Position numbers and translations under genes: made by a program
From: CAWCBG01 sp963793845
GTDB lineage: Bacteria > Acidobacteriota > Terriglobia > Terriglobales > Acidobacteriaceae
Assembly (NCBI GenBank): GCA_963793845.1
Contig: CAWCBG010000014.1
Span: forward strand, 682,001 to 746,000
Length of the DNA stretch: 64,000 bases
Direction of reading: 5' to 3'
The notes under the pieces: model-generated
Databases searched by the model: none
What the model was told of the DNA's origin: nothing
What the model saw: the letters and a program-made list of their open reading frames with translations, nothing else
Shown: in pieces, positions 28,113 to 37,650 of the stretch
Position numbering within the stretch: the stretch's first letter is position 1
How the letters are laid out: each line of letters begins with the position of its first letter

Positions 28113-28826
28113 ATGCATACTCCATACGGAATAGAGCTGGTAGAAAATTGTCTAACCTGCAACCTGTGCGCCGAGGGCTTCTTCTGTCATTTGCCTAAAC
28201 CGGAGCTGGAAGCGTTTCAGCGGATCAAGTTCACCATCGCGTATCCCGAGGGCGCGACCTTGTTTGTCGAAGGACAAGCGTGCCGTGGAATCTACGTTCT
28301 GTGCAGGGGGCGTGTGAAGTTGTCAGCCACATCGAGCGAAGGGCACACCCTGATCTTCAATATCGCCAAGCCAGGAGATGTCCTGGGACTGAACGCGACC
28401 ATATCGGAAACACCGTACGATGCGACAGCGGAGACCGGCCAGCCCTGCCAGTTAAACTTCGTGAAACAGGCCGAATTCCTTCAGTTTCTCAGAGAACACA
28501 ATGAAGCTTGCATGCACGCAGCCACCCATCTCAGCCGCCAGTGCCAACAGGCCTACCGGCAACTCCGCTCCTTCGCCATGACGACCGCAACCCAACGCAT
28601 CGCCCGCCTTATGCTGGACTGGTCACACTCCGGCTTCACGCTAACCGCTACCCGCGGGGTTAAGGTTGCCCTTACTCACGACGAGATCGGTCAAATCATC
28701 GGCATGTCACGGGAGACGGTGACCCGGACGCTGGCCCACTTTCGCAAGCAGCACATCGCCGAGCTTCACGGCTCAACTCTTTTGATCCAAAATGTATCCG
28801 CCCTGCATCTGGCGGCCTCTCCTTAA
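28113..28826 (+). CDS. Crp/Fnr-family regulator with N-terminal cysteine cluster
   Basis: 237 residues from ATG 28113 (MHTPYGIELVENCLTCNLCA), with GGAAGTGAGG upstream; the longer frame to 27894 is not supported. A cyclic-nucleotide-binding-like sensor spans about 40-150 (FVEGQACRGIYVLCRGRVKL). The C-terminal HTH_Crp carries LTHDEIGQIIGMSRETVTRT. Cysteines 13, 16, 19 and 25 precede the sensor, much like the Fe-S ligands of FNR, so oxygen or NO sensing is plausible. The target genes are unknown. Confidence 0.88.
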   Translation: MHTPYGIELVENCLTCNLCAEGFFCHLPKPELEAFQRIKFTIAYPEGATLFVEGQACRGIYVLCRGRVKLSATSSEGHTLIFNIAKPGDVLGLNATISETPYDATAETGQPCQLNFVKQAEFLQFLREHNEACMHAATHLSRQCQQAYRQLRSFAMTTATQRIARLMLDWSHSGFTLTATRGVKVALTHDEIGQIIGMSRETVTRTLAHFRKQHIAELHGSTLLIQNVSALHLAASP

Positions 28827-29692
28827 GAGCGAAACCTCTGCACCGCAGAAACCCCGGACATAAGGCTCCATGTCTGATCCGAGACGCTTTACAGCACATT
28901 CCGCAGTTCTGCTTTCCCCTGCTTCCATTGCCAACCTGAGCCGGAATCGGGCCACTCGCCGCCATGGTCTGTTTACCAATTCGGTATCCTCGGCTTTGAG
29001 TCGGTCCAGTATGGGTGCTGGGAATTTCGTTGACTGATCAGGGGTGCCCCCCTCCCCCCTCACTTCGTCCGAAAGTGGGAAAATCTAGAAATTATCAACC
29101 ACTTAGCCGGATTTCTGCACCTATAAGTGTCTGCGGCTCAAGATTTTACCTATAAACCCAATGAGATCAAGATTTTGCAGCGATCGTTGCAAAATCTTGA
29201 TTCGAATGGAGTTAAAGGTCAAAATCTTGAGTGCCAAGGACTTAGCGGTGATTTTGTCGCCGGGAGGTGCAAACCTCTGTTAGCACAATCGTCAATACGC
29301 AGCGAACGCTGACGGCCTATTTTCAAAGAGCGTTGCCAGCTCGACGGCCCCGCCCAGAGCGGAAACCGGACGAAGACACACAACTCCCATGGTCCTCGCA
29401 TGTCCAAAGTAGCGCCCCAACAGGATCGATTGCCAGGACGCAGATCACAGTCGTGTGTGATAAGACATTCCGCTCACCACGGAGGTATGGAGCCCGCGCA
29501 GAAAAGCGAACGAACCCCAAAGCTGAATTCTTCCCCGTGACCCCTGTGTTCTTGGTAGGGAGAGAGAAAGCGGGTGCCCCATTCAAGCGTAGCTTGAGTG
29601 GGTCTTTTGACCTTCGTTAACTCATGCAATGGACTACAGCCAGGGTCAGAGATCACTGCGTCGTCACCCTGAACGTTCTTATCCTTTCACTT
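28827..29692. repeat. Gene-free stretch with several repeat types
   Basis: No convincing gene. 29145-29250 holds AAAATCTTGAT / GCAAAATCTTGATTCGAATG / AAAATCTTGAGTGCCAAGGA, partly inverted, matching 2409-2436. 29041 has GGGGTGCCCCCC. 29569-29612 has GGGTGCCCCATTCAAGCG with the inner inversion AAGCGTAGCTT, the RAYT-linked family. Confidence 0.6.
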
Positions 29693-30232
29693 ATGCCTTG
29701 GGGACTAAAGCGCTACCAGGATAATCGTGATCTGCACTTCGTGACCTTCCGTTGCTATCGAAGGGAGCCGCTCTTGCAAACGCCGGGTGCAGCTGCATTG
29801 TTCGAATGGGCGCTGGAGCAGGCACGCCTCAAGTATGGATTCTACGTGTGTGGATACGTGATCATGCCAGAGCATGTTCACCTTTTACTCAGCGAGCCGG
29901 AGGTAGGCACATTAGCCACAGCGCTGAAGGCCATGAAACAGTCGGTAGCGCGGAGGCTGGTCACCACAGGACAGCACTTTTGGCAGGCCCGCTATTACGA
30001 CTTCAATGTGCGGACCGAGAAGAAACGAATCGAGAAGCTGCGGTATATGCACAGAAATCCGGTCAAACGTGGGTTGGCGGTGAAGCCGGAAGACTGGCGA
30101 TGGAGCAGTTTTCGTCACTACATCACAGGGGAAGAAGGAACCGTCGAGATCGAGTCAGCCTGGACGGGACGAAAGCGTGAGCGCGCCGGAATCACTCTAC
30201 AGGTTCGACTAACCAAGACCTTAAAAGCGTAG
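29693..30232 (+). mobile_element. REP-associated tyrosine transposase, copy A
   Basis: 179 residues from ATG 29693 (MPWGLKRYQDNRDLHFVTFR). HUH motif in GYVIMPEHVHLLLSEP, the helix with WQARYYDFNV, and the catalytic-Tyr region LRYMHRNPVKRGLA. It is exactly as long as copy B at 32655-33194 and clearly paralogous (LKRYQ, MPEHVHLL, YYDFNV, HRNPVKRGL, GEEGTVEIES). GGGTGCCCC inverted repeats flank both ends. This belongs to a different RAYT group from the one at 11.4 kb. Confidence 0.92.
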
Positions 30233-30237
30233 ATAGA

Positions 30238-30600
30238 GAATCGGGTGCCCCATTCTAGGCCTTGTTTTGGCCTAGAGTGGGGATTTTCGTCTGACCCAAG
30301 AAAAATCCCCACTCAACCAAAAGAAGGTTGAATGGGGCACCCGAAAATCGTTTACGTGTCGAGAGGGTTGTGCGGGCCACCCGCCACCCGAAAACCATTC
30401 GCTTGTTGAGAGCGTTGTCCGGGTGTTCGACGAACTCCACTAGAGAATGAAACGGGTGCCCCGTTCAAGCGGAGCTTGAGCGGGTCTTTTCGTCGGACAA
30501 AGAAAAATCCCCACTCAACCAAAAGAAGGTTGAATGGGGCACCCGAAAACCATTCACTTGTCGAGAGCATTGTCTGGGCCACGCATTATAAAAGGGCGCC
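30238..30600. repeat. GGGTGCCCC inverted-repeat cluster between RAYT copy A and the IS110 gene
   Basis: Two large inverted-repeat units: GGGTGCCCCATTCTAGGCC ... GGTTGAATGGGGCACCC (30242-30342) and GGGTGCCCCGTTCAAGCGG ... GGTTGAATGGGGCACCC (30454-30544), each with AAAAATCCCCACTCAACC inside. Each is followed by a second module of the form CGAAAACCATTC...TTGTCGAGAGC.TTGTC.GGGCCAC (30343-30440, 30541-30583). The same second module occurs at 32143-32187. Confidence 0.85.
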
Positions 30601-30665
30601 CCTGTCGCAGTAGGCTGTGGAAGCTGTGTAGAGCAGTTATCCACACCGTGCGAAAGGAACACCCG

Positions 30666-31733
30666 ATGAATAGCATCAAGTATGTTGGTCTCGATGTCCA
30701 CCAGTCCACCATCTCCGTAGCCGTGCTGAACGCCGACGGCAAGCTGGTGATGCAATCGGTCATCGCCACCCACGCCAGCACCATCCTGGAGTTTCTACGC
30801 GGTCTGCGCGGGAGCTTGCATGTAACCTTCGAAGAGGGGACGTACTCGGCCTGGCTGTACGATTTGCTGGTGAGACGAGTGGCGCAACTGGTGGTGTGCA
30901 ATCCGCGCAAGAATGCGCTGTTGAAGGCGGGCAACAAGAGCGACCACATCGATGCCCGCAAGCTGGCCGAGTTGCTGCGCGCCGGACTGTTGTCGCCGGT
31001 CTACCATGGGCAGAACAGCACGGCGGCGGTGAAGCATCTGGGCCGCAGCTATGCCGCCCTCACCGAAGACACCACCCGCACCATGGGCCGGCTGAAAGCG
31101 CTGTATCGCAGCCAGGCCATAGCCTGCGCCGGCCAGAAGCCGTACGGAGCGCGGCATCGCGAGGAGTGGTTAGCCAAGTTAACTGACCGGGGATTGCAAC
31201 AGCGCGCCCGGCGACTGTATCAGCAACTGGATCTGCTGCAGCAACTGCGCCGCGAAGCTCGCCGCGATCTGATTGTGGAATGCCGCAAGCATGACGAGAC
31301 GAAGTTGCTGCGCACGGTGCCGTGGCTGGGTCCGATCCGCGTTGCCCTGCTGATCGGGCGGGTGCAGACGCCGCACCGCTTCCGCAGCAAGCGGCCGTTC
31401 TGGGCCTACTGCGGGCTGGCGCTGGAAACCCGCAGCAGTGCCGACTATGGCTTCGTCAACGGACAACTGCAACGCAGCAAGAAGCCGGTGTTGATTCGCG
31501 GCTTGAACCAGAACCACAATCATGATCTGAAGAACCTATTCAAGAGTGCAGCTACGACCGCCAGCGCCTGCCCGGGAGTGTTTCGCGACTTCTACGAAAA
31601 CCTTCTACGAAAGGGGATGAAGCCCGAGCTGGCGCGGCTCACCCTGGCCCGCAAGATCGCCGCCATCACCTTGCATGTGTGGAAGAAAGGAGAGCCGTTC
31701 GACGCCGACTATCTGAAGCTACAAGCCGCTTGA
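30666..31733 (+). mobile_element. IS110-family transposase (DEDD)
   Basis: 355 residues from ATG 30666 (MNSIKYVGLDVHQSTISVAV). The N-terminal RuvC-like DEDD domain has YVGLDVHQ, TFEEGTYSAWL and KSDHIDARKLAELLRAG. The C-terminal transposase_20 domain has LLRTVPWLGPIRVALLIG and RPFWAYCGLALET. IS110 elements recombine through a bridge RNA from a non-coding end. The 5' side (about 30584-30665) and 3' side (31737-32030) are the places to look for it. I could not delimit the element's ends. Confidence 0.9.
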
Positions 31734-32031
31734 GCGCGCAGTTCCGCAGGATGAGACCGGAATCACTTCCGCGATTGTCTATCGGTTCTGCAAGCTCGGG
31801 TTCGAGGGTAAGTATCCTGGGCGGGTTAGGCTACGTCTGCCAGGAAGCAGCAAGTCTCATGGGCCACCCTATGCTCCCTCGGACAACCCAACAAAGCCAT
31901 AGTGCCGTCCGCTCCGGCGGGCGAGTCTCCGATAGAACCATGGTTGGCATTTTGCCTACCCTAAGGCTAGAGTAGCTTCCGTCCCGAACGACGTTAAGCG
32001 TGAACCTGAAACCGGTCATCGCACTGCGCAC
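31734..32031. other. Non-coding 3' flank of the IS110 gene
   Basis: No gene seen. It may include the right end of the IS element. GGGCGGGTTAGGCTACG (31815-) and GGGCCACCCTATGC do not match the other repeat families of the island. Confidence 0.35.
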
Positions 32032-32520
32032 CTACATCCCGAACCCCGGCGACAGGGGCTGGATGGCAAGAGAAACCTCTCCCTCCGGTCCTGGGAGAAG
32101 TGTTTTTCTCTTGACATCCCCTTCTATAGAACCCGCCCCACCCGAGAACCATTCACCTATCGAGGGCGTTGCCCGGGCCACCCGCCCATCGCATTTCTTC
32201 ACCCACGACTGAAATGTTTCAACGGCCCATGCCTGCACTTTCTTGAGGCTTTCCTCCGCTTCTGCCAGAATCCCCTCCGCATGCTCTACGATCTCTCCCT
32301 CTACGGCCTTCTTAATCATGGCCTCAGCGGCTTTCTGCGCCGCAAGTATGTCTTTCTCCATGAACTGCTTTTGCTGGGAGACAAACTCGCGCCTCACGAA
32401 ATCCGGGACATGAAGCTTTACCTTCTTCCCCTGGCACAGCCGGGTAAGCGCCCGGAACGCCGACTTCTCGCGCTTGGGATCTTGTCGGTAGATGGAGGTG
32501 TCTAGGACGACGTGGAGCAT
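32032..32520 (-). CDS. PIN-like protein with repeat-encoded C-terminus (probably truncated)
   Basis: 162 residues from ATG 32520. MLHVVLDTSIYRQDPKREKS is the start of a PIN-domain fold (first acidic residue Asp7), followed by HVPDFVRREFVSQQKQF. From about residue 112 (CDGRVARATPSIGEWFSG) the frame runs through the 32143-32187 repeat module, then through unrelated sequence to 32032. The later acidic residues of a PIN active site are therefore missing. I read this as a gene whose 3' part was replaced by repeats. Without an evident antitoxin I do not call it a toxin. Confidence 0.6.
   Translation of the reverse strand: MLHVVLDTSIYRQDPKREKSAFRALTRLCQGKKVKLHVPDFVRREFVSQQKQFMEKDILAAQKAAEAMIKKAVEGEIVEHAEGILAEAEESLKKVQAWAVETFQSWVKKCDGRVARATPSIGEWFSGGAGSIEGDVKRKTLLPGPEGEVSLAIQPLSPGFGM
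32137..32190. repeat. RAYT-island repeat module inside the PIN-like gene
   Basis: CACCCGAGAACCATTCACCT, then ATCGAGGGCGTTGCCCGGGC and CACCCGCC, the same module as at 30541-30583 and 30343-30440. Confidence 0.8.
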
Positions 32521-32529
32521 AGTGGCGCT

Positions 32530-32652
32530 CTAAAGTTTTTCCCCGGGCGGGTGGCCGGGCCAAGCAGACTCCAAAGTGGGTGGCGGGCGGCCCGGCCAAG
32601 CATACTCCAACACGGGTGCCCCGTTCTAGCCTTCTTTTGGCTAGGGCGGGGC
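32530..32652. repeat. Repeats downstream of RAYT copy B
   Basis: Two GGGTGGC(G)GGC.GGCCAAGCA units (about 32548-32610), then GGGTGCCCCGTTCTAGCC ... GGCTAGGGCGGGGCC (32613-32652). Confidence 0.75.
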
Positions 32653-32654
32653 CG

Positions 32655-33194
32655 TTACATCGATTGACTCGGAATTATTCGTACCTTCGGATGTATTCCT
32701 AACTTCTCGCGGCGACGTCCAGTCCAGTGAGACTCAATCTCCACGGTACCTTTCTCTCCCGTCACGTAGTGGCGGAAGCTACTCCATCGCCAGTCTTCTG
32801 GATGCTCGACCAGTCCACGCTTGACCGGATTTCGGTGGATGTAACAAACCTTCTCGACCCGCTTCTTCGCCGTGTAGACATTGAAGTCGTAATAACGTTC
32901 CTGCCAGAAGTGTTCCCGCTCTGCGATTAACTTTCGAGAGACGGATTGCTTGATTGCCTGGATGGCACTCGCCAAGGTGCTGCGCTCGGGCTCCGAGATC
33001 AGCAGGTGGACATGTTCGGGCATGACAACATAGGCGGTCAGGAAGAAGCCGAGCCGAACCCGAGCGCGCTCCAGCGCCCGTTCGAATAGATTGCAGGCCG
33101 CCGGAGTCGAGAAGAACGGCTGGCGGTGGTAACAGCTGAACGTGATGAAGTGGAGATCCCGTTTCTCCTGGTACCGCTTTAGGCCGGACGGCAT
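32655..33194 (-). mobile_element. REP-associated tyrosine transposase, copy B
   Basis: 179 residues from ATG 33194 (MPSGLKRYQEKRDLHFITFS). HUH motif in AYVVMPEHVHLLISEP, then FWQERYYDFNVYTAKKR and CYIHRNPVKRGLVEHPEDW. Same length and plan as copy A but well diverged, so this is not a recent duplication. GGGTGCCCCG inverted repeats lie at both ends (32613-32652 and 33273-33316), as if the pair marks one mobile unit. Confidence 0.92.
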
Positions 33195-33272
33195 GGAGTC
33201 AGGGTAGGGAAGACGGGAAGTGGAGTCAGTGACGGATGACCACAAGAAAATAGTTTGAGGTTGGATGGGAAA

Positions 33273-33316
33273 GAAGACCCCGCCCTAGCCAAAGGAAGGC
33301 TAGAACGGGGCACCCA
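33273..33316. repeat. GGGTGCCCC-type repeat upstream of RAYT copy B
   Basis: GACCCCGCCCTAGCC, AAAGGAA, GGCTAGAACGGGGCACCC: the inverted partner of 32613-32652. Confidence 0.8.
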
Positions 33317-33343
33317 ACAGTGGTCGCTAACCTCGAAAATCTT

Positions 33344-36300
33344 CTACGAGCACCCGCTAGTGCTGCCGCAGCTCATGCAGCGGTAGCAGCTTCCATTGCG
33401 CGTCATGATGGCGCCGCAGACGTGGCAACTGGGAGCGTCTCCCATGTCGATCAGTTCTTTGAGCGCGTCGGCCGCGTGATGGTGGGCGGTACTCGATCCC
33501 CCTGGGATCTCGTGGTTGTCAGTAGTCAGTTGTCGGTTGTCAGTAAAAGCAGATCCCTCGGCTGCGCCTCGTTGATGACAAATCAGAAGGCTGTGATGAC
33601 GCACCCGTGCCGTAGCCGTTGTCATCCGGGGTGCCGGGGGCGGGGGCTCCGAAGTACTTGGGGCGGAGGCCGTCGAACAGCGCCTGCTGCTGTCCGGTGA
33701 GGAAGCGCAGTTGCAGCCAGCGGAAGATGTAATCCATGATCGACTTGGCGTAGCCGATGTCCTGGTTATGGGTCCAGCCGCTGGGCTCGAAGCGGGTGTG
33801 CGCGAACTTCTCGCAGAACAGCTTGAGCGGCACGCCGTGCTGGAGGGCCAGCGACACGGCGCAGGCGAAGCTGTCCATCAGTCCGCTGACGGTCGAGCCT
33901 TCCTTGGCCATGGTGATGAACAGCTCACCCGGCATGCCGTTCTGGTAGAGGCCGACGGTGAGATAGCCTTCGTGTCCGCCGACGTTGAACTTGTGGGTGA
34001 TGGACAGGCGCTCGTCGGGCAGACGATGCCGCACGGCGCGCGGCGGCTCGGAGGATTCGTCGACGGATTCGCTCCCACCCTGTCCGCTAACCCCAGCCGA
34101 CGAGGATGGGGCACCCGCTTTGACCGAGTTATCGTCGCCCTTCGCCGACTTGTGCGTCGCCGAGCCCATGGAGCTGAGCGGCTGCGCCTTCTTCGATCCG
34201 TCGCGATAGATGGCGACCGCCTTCAGCCCGAGCTTCCAGGCCGAGATGTAGGCTTCCATGATCTCGTCGACGGTAGCGTTCTCGGGCATGTTGATGGTCT
34301 TGGAGATGGCTCCCGAGATGAACGGCTGGGCGGCGGCCATCATGCGCAGGTGGCCGGAGTAGTGAATGGTGCGCGTGCCCTTCGACGGCTTGAACGAGCA
34401 GTCGAAGACGGGCAGATGCTCGTCCTTGATGCCGGGCGCGCCTTCGATGGTTCCGGTGGCGTCGATGTAGCTGACGATGGCGTTGGTCTGGTCGCTGGAG
34501 TAGCCGAGCTTGAACAGCGCTGCCGGCACGGTGTTGTTGACGATCTTGATCATGCCGCCGCCAACCAGCTTCTTGTACTTCACCAGCGCCAGGTCGGGCT
34601 CGATGCCGGTGGTGTCGCAGTCCATCATGAATCCGATGGTGCCGGTGGGCGCGAGCACGGTGACCTGCGCGTTGCGGTAGCCGAACTTCTCGCCATGCTT
34701 CAGAGCTTCGTCCCAGCAATCTTTGCTGGCGTCGAGCAGGGAAGCGGGAACGTTCGTCCGGTTGATGTTGTTCACCGAGGCGCGATGCATGCGGATGACA
34801 TCGAGGAACGGCTCGCGGTTGACGTACCAGCCGGGACAGGCGCCTCCGGGAAGCCGGTTGTCGGTTGTCAGTTGTCGGTTGTCAGAAAAAACAGCTCCCT
34901 CGGCTGCGCCTCGTGATGACAAATAATCACGCGTCAAGTCGGTAGCGGGATCGAGCGGCTGGCAGAGTTCGGCGATCTTCGATGACTGGAGATACGCCTC
35001 GCCGCACATGATGGCGGTGACGCAGGCTGCGTAGTCGCGTCCGGCATCGGAGTCGTAGGGCAGGCCCGAGGCCATCAGCAGCGCTCCGAGGTTGGCGTAG
35101 CCGAGTCCCAAGCGGACGATAGTCGTGCGAGTTCTTGCCGATGGCTTCCGTCGGGATAGCCGCTGTTGTCGACCAGGATCTCCTGCGCGGTGATAACGAC
35201 GGCGCAGGCGTGCCGATAGGCTTCCACGTCGAAGGTGCCGTTGGGCGCGAACTTCATCAGGTTCAGCGACGCCAGGTTGCAGGCCGAGTCGTCGAGGAAC
35301 ATGTACTCGCTGCAAGGATTCGAGGCGTTGATGCGCGCCGTGTTCTTCGACGTGTGCCAGCGATTGACGGTGGTGTCGTACTGCATGCCGGGATCGCCGC
35401 AATGCCAGGTCGCGTCCGAGATCTTGCGCAGCAGTTCACGCGCCTTGAAGGTAGCGATCGGGCGGCCGTCTTTGACGGCCTTGGTGCTGAAGTCGCCTTC
35501 ACGCACGACCGAGTACATGAAGTCGTCGGTCACGCGCACCGAGTTGTTGGCATTCTGGAAGAAGATCGACGAGTAAGCCTCGCTGTCGGGACCGCTGCCG
35601 TCATAGCCGGCCTCGATCAGCCGCCATGCCTTGGCTTCTTCCTTCTGCTTGCACTCGATGAAGTCGACGATGTCGGGATGGTCGACGTTCAGGATGACCA
35701 TCTTCGCGGCGCGACGCGTCTTGCCGCCGGACTTGATCACGCCGGCGAAGGCGTCGAAGCCTTTCATGAAGCTGAGCGGACCGCTGGCGGTGCCTCCGCC
35801 GGAGAGCGATTCGGTGGACGAGCGCAGCGGCGACAGGTTGCTGCCCGTGCCTGAGCCCCACTTGAACAGCATGCCTTCGGTCTTGGCGAGGGTCAGGATG
35901 GAGTCGAGCGAATCGTGTACCGAGTTGATGAAGCAGGCGGAGCATTGCGGATGCTTGTAGCCGGTCACACTGTGCTCGACGGCTGCAGTCTCGGGATTCC
36001 AGTGCCAGTTCTGCGCGTCGGAGTTGGGCTCGATGCGATCGCAGCCTACGTTGAACCAAACTGGCGAGTTGAACGCCGCCTTCTGCTGCAGCAGCAGGTG
36101 GGCAAGCTCATCGTGGAAGATGGCCGCGTCGTCGGCGGTGCGGAAGTATCCGCCGGCAATACCCCAGTCGCGAATGGTCTCAGCCACGCGCGTCACCAGA
36201 GCACGTACCCCGGACTCGCGCTCCGGCGTGCCGATGGTGCCATGCAGATACTTGCTGGCCACAATGTTGGTCGCGGTCATCGACCAGTCTTTGGGCGTCT

Positions 36301-36505
36301 CGACATCTTTCTGCTCGAAGATGACGCCGCCCTGCGAGTCGGTGATCGACGCGGTGCGGAGCTCCCATTCGATTTCGTCGTAGGGCGAGACTCCCGCCGT
36401 GGTGAAGAACCGTTTAAAAGTGAGGCCGGGCGCTTTCTTCTTGGGGGAAGAAGTTGGTGCGGCGTTTGTGGATGCTGCTACGCTCTTGTCAGTTACTTCG
36501 GCCAT
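33344..36505 (-). CDS. nrdJ: Adenosylcobalamin-dependent (class II) ribonucleotide reductase, with repeat insertions and three frame changes
   Basis: The span is 3162 bp (about 1050 codons). The N-terminal part from ATG 36505 has the substrate-site loop HPQCSACFINSVHDSLDSIL, SGTGSNLSPLRSS and the catalytic-site NASNPCSEYMFLDDSACNLA. The middle part has DCDTTGIEPDLALVKYKKL. The C-terminus is a Cys-rich swapping tail (SCHVCGAIM, CYRCMSCGSTSGCS). Near 35120-35150 two extra bases (CCC for CC, GGGA for GGA) restore SGYPTEAIGKNSHDYRPLGL when removed. Near 33573 an extra A breaks the tail. Total length stays 3n, as expected for three insertions. Two repeat copies lie in the coding frame. The enzyme makes deoxyribonucleotides and needs B12. 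Confidence 0.93.
33514..33582 (-). repeat. Repeat copy 2 inside nrdJ
   Basis: About 69 bp, the same repeat with CATCAACGAGG where copy 1 has CATCACGAGG. The frame used by the nrdJ tail reads RGAAEGSAFTDNRQLTTDN, nearly the copy 1 peptide and in the same relative frame. The extra A is what breaks the reading frame here. It sits in the flexible linker before the AHHHAADAL segment and the Cys-rich tail. Confidence 0.85.
34856..34923 (-). repeat. Repeat copy 1 inside nrdJ
   Basis: About 68 bp: TTTGTCATCACGAGGCGCAG, CCGAGGGAGCTGTTTTTTCT, then GACAACCGACAACTGACAAC. In the nrdJ frame it reads RGAAEGAVFSDNRQLTTDN. It lies between PLDPATDLTR and CPGWYVNREPF, where other NrdJ proteins have only a short link. 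Confidence 0.85.
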
Positions 36506-36835
36506 CTTGCTCTTACTCCCTTAAGTATGTTGGATACCATTATGATTGCGTACGGCTTCGTTGCGCGGGACTGAAGTCCCGCTGTACTTATGTCGTCCCG
36601 CAAGCGGGACTCGGACCTCTTTATCTCGCCTACCCAGCACTGCGCCTTCGGCTGCGTGCTGGGCTAAGTTGTTCCGTCCCTTGCGGGACTGTAGCTGCAG
36701 TTTGTAAAGAGCCTCGCTTAAGCTATCCACCTCGCGGTGTCATCTTGAGCGGAGGTTCGCGTCTTTTGCGAACCGGAGTCGAAAGACCCCTATCGTTCCA
36801 GAAAATCTCGGGGTTGCCGCCAACTCTCTTACCAC
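36506..36835. repeat. Repeats upstream of nrdJ
   Basis: 36565-36690 holds GCGGGACTGAAGTCCCGC, GTCCCGCAAGCGGGACT and CCCAGCACTGCGCC...GTGCTGGG palindromes like those at 9.9 kb. 36738-36797 holds TGTCATCTTGAGCGGAGGTT ... GCGAACCGGAGTCGAAAGAC, also present at 49247-49303. The nrdJ promoter must lie within or beyond these repeats. Confidence 0.7.
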
Positions 36836-37650
36836 CCCTAAACAAGGCCGGGCTGATGGCCCGCACTACTCGATGCAATAAAGCCGGACAGCGCAACTTC
36901 GCAGCCGCGCTTTACGCCCGAACCGTTTTCGACTCCCGGCAAGCCGAAGCCCGCCGGGAGATTTTGCCTTTGACTTGGGAAGGAACACCGCTGATGCCAT
37001 CGCCTGGCGATGACTCCGTCGGCCTGCTTTAGGCTCCCCGCAAACCCGGCAAAGGAGACCTGCTTCCTGAGTTCGACCCCGCAGCACCTCATGTGCCGCT
37101 GTGCCCCGCGCCCAAGAGGAGATATTGGACGGTAGAGCTGGTTGTTGTGGCGCGAGCGGCGAGTCGCCTGATTGAGCTCGCCAGTGGCCTCACGTCAGCA
37201 CCGCTGCGATCACCTCGATCGCGGCGGAAGGACCTCCATTTTGGTTCCTGACTACCCCCTCAGGACGCCCTGAAACAACCATGTGGAAGCGAACATTACG
37301 CCCAGCATCTTGTGGATGTCAACAGAGAAGCGCTACATCTTGTATTTTACACCCGCCAGAGCGAACCCGCAGAGATATATACAAGTCAGTTACTGCCGTT
37401 TTGCGGAGGCCTGAAATCCTTGCTGGCCAACGGGATAGAAGCGCGTCCAAAGCCCACGATTCGCCAATTTCCGCGCGGCCATTGCCATCAACAATTTGAC
37501 ACTAGCCCCCGAAGAAGCTGGGCACAAGGCCCGTTGTTGGTGCATGTCTGTGGAAGGCTGTGGAATCGGAGGAAAAAGGGGACGGGGCAATCAGAGCGCA
37601 GCTAAGACATTACAACCCAGCCTCGCTCAGTGCCGAGGCTGGGTATTTTT
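36836..37650 (+). ncRNA. Candidate structured non-coding RNA ending in a terminator
   Basis: A long stretch with no credible gene on either strand but a strong plus-strand terminator at 37616-37650. The 5' part has consecutive hairpins: CTCCCGGC...GCCGGGAG (36932-36960), ATCGCCTGGCGAT (37000-37012) and GCCTGCTTTAGGC. The motifs GGGAAGG, GATGACTCCG and GGAGACCTGC recall the 3' half of a cobalamin riboswitch, but the spacing is wrong and GCCACTG is missing in this orientation, so I do not call one. RNA identity unknown. Confidence 0.3.
37616..37650 (+). terminator. Plus-strand intrinsic terminator
   Basis: CCCAGCCTCG, loop CTCAGTGC, CGAGGCTGGG, then TATTTTT. No annotated plus-strand gene precedes it. 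Confidence 0.8.

Noticed and set aside
31790..31815. Possible tRNA T-arm (GGGTTCGAGGG)
   Set aside because: No acceptor, D-arm or anticodon stem can be built around it.
32032..32520. Toxin-antitoxin pair
   Set aside because: The PIN-like frame lacks the later acidic residues and no small partner gene adjoins it.
36930..37090. Cobalamin riboswitch for nrdJ
   Set aside because: GGGAAGG, GATGACTCC and GGAGACCTGC occur on the plus strand, opposite to nrdJ. The spacing is about twice normal and the GCCACTG box is absent in that orientation. A lone GCCACTG is on the minus strand near 37185 without the rest.
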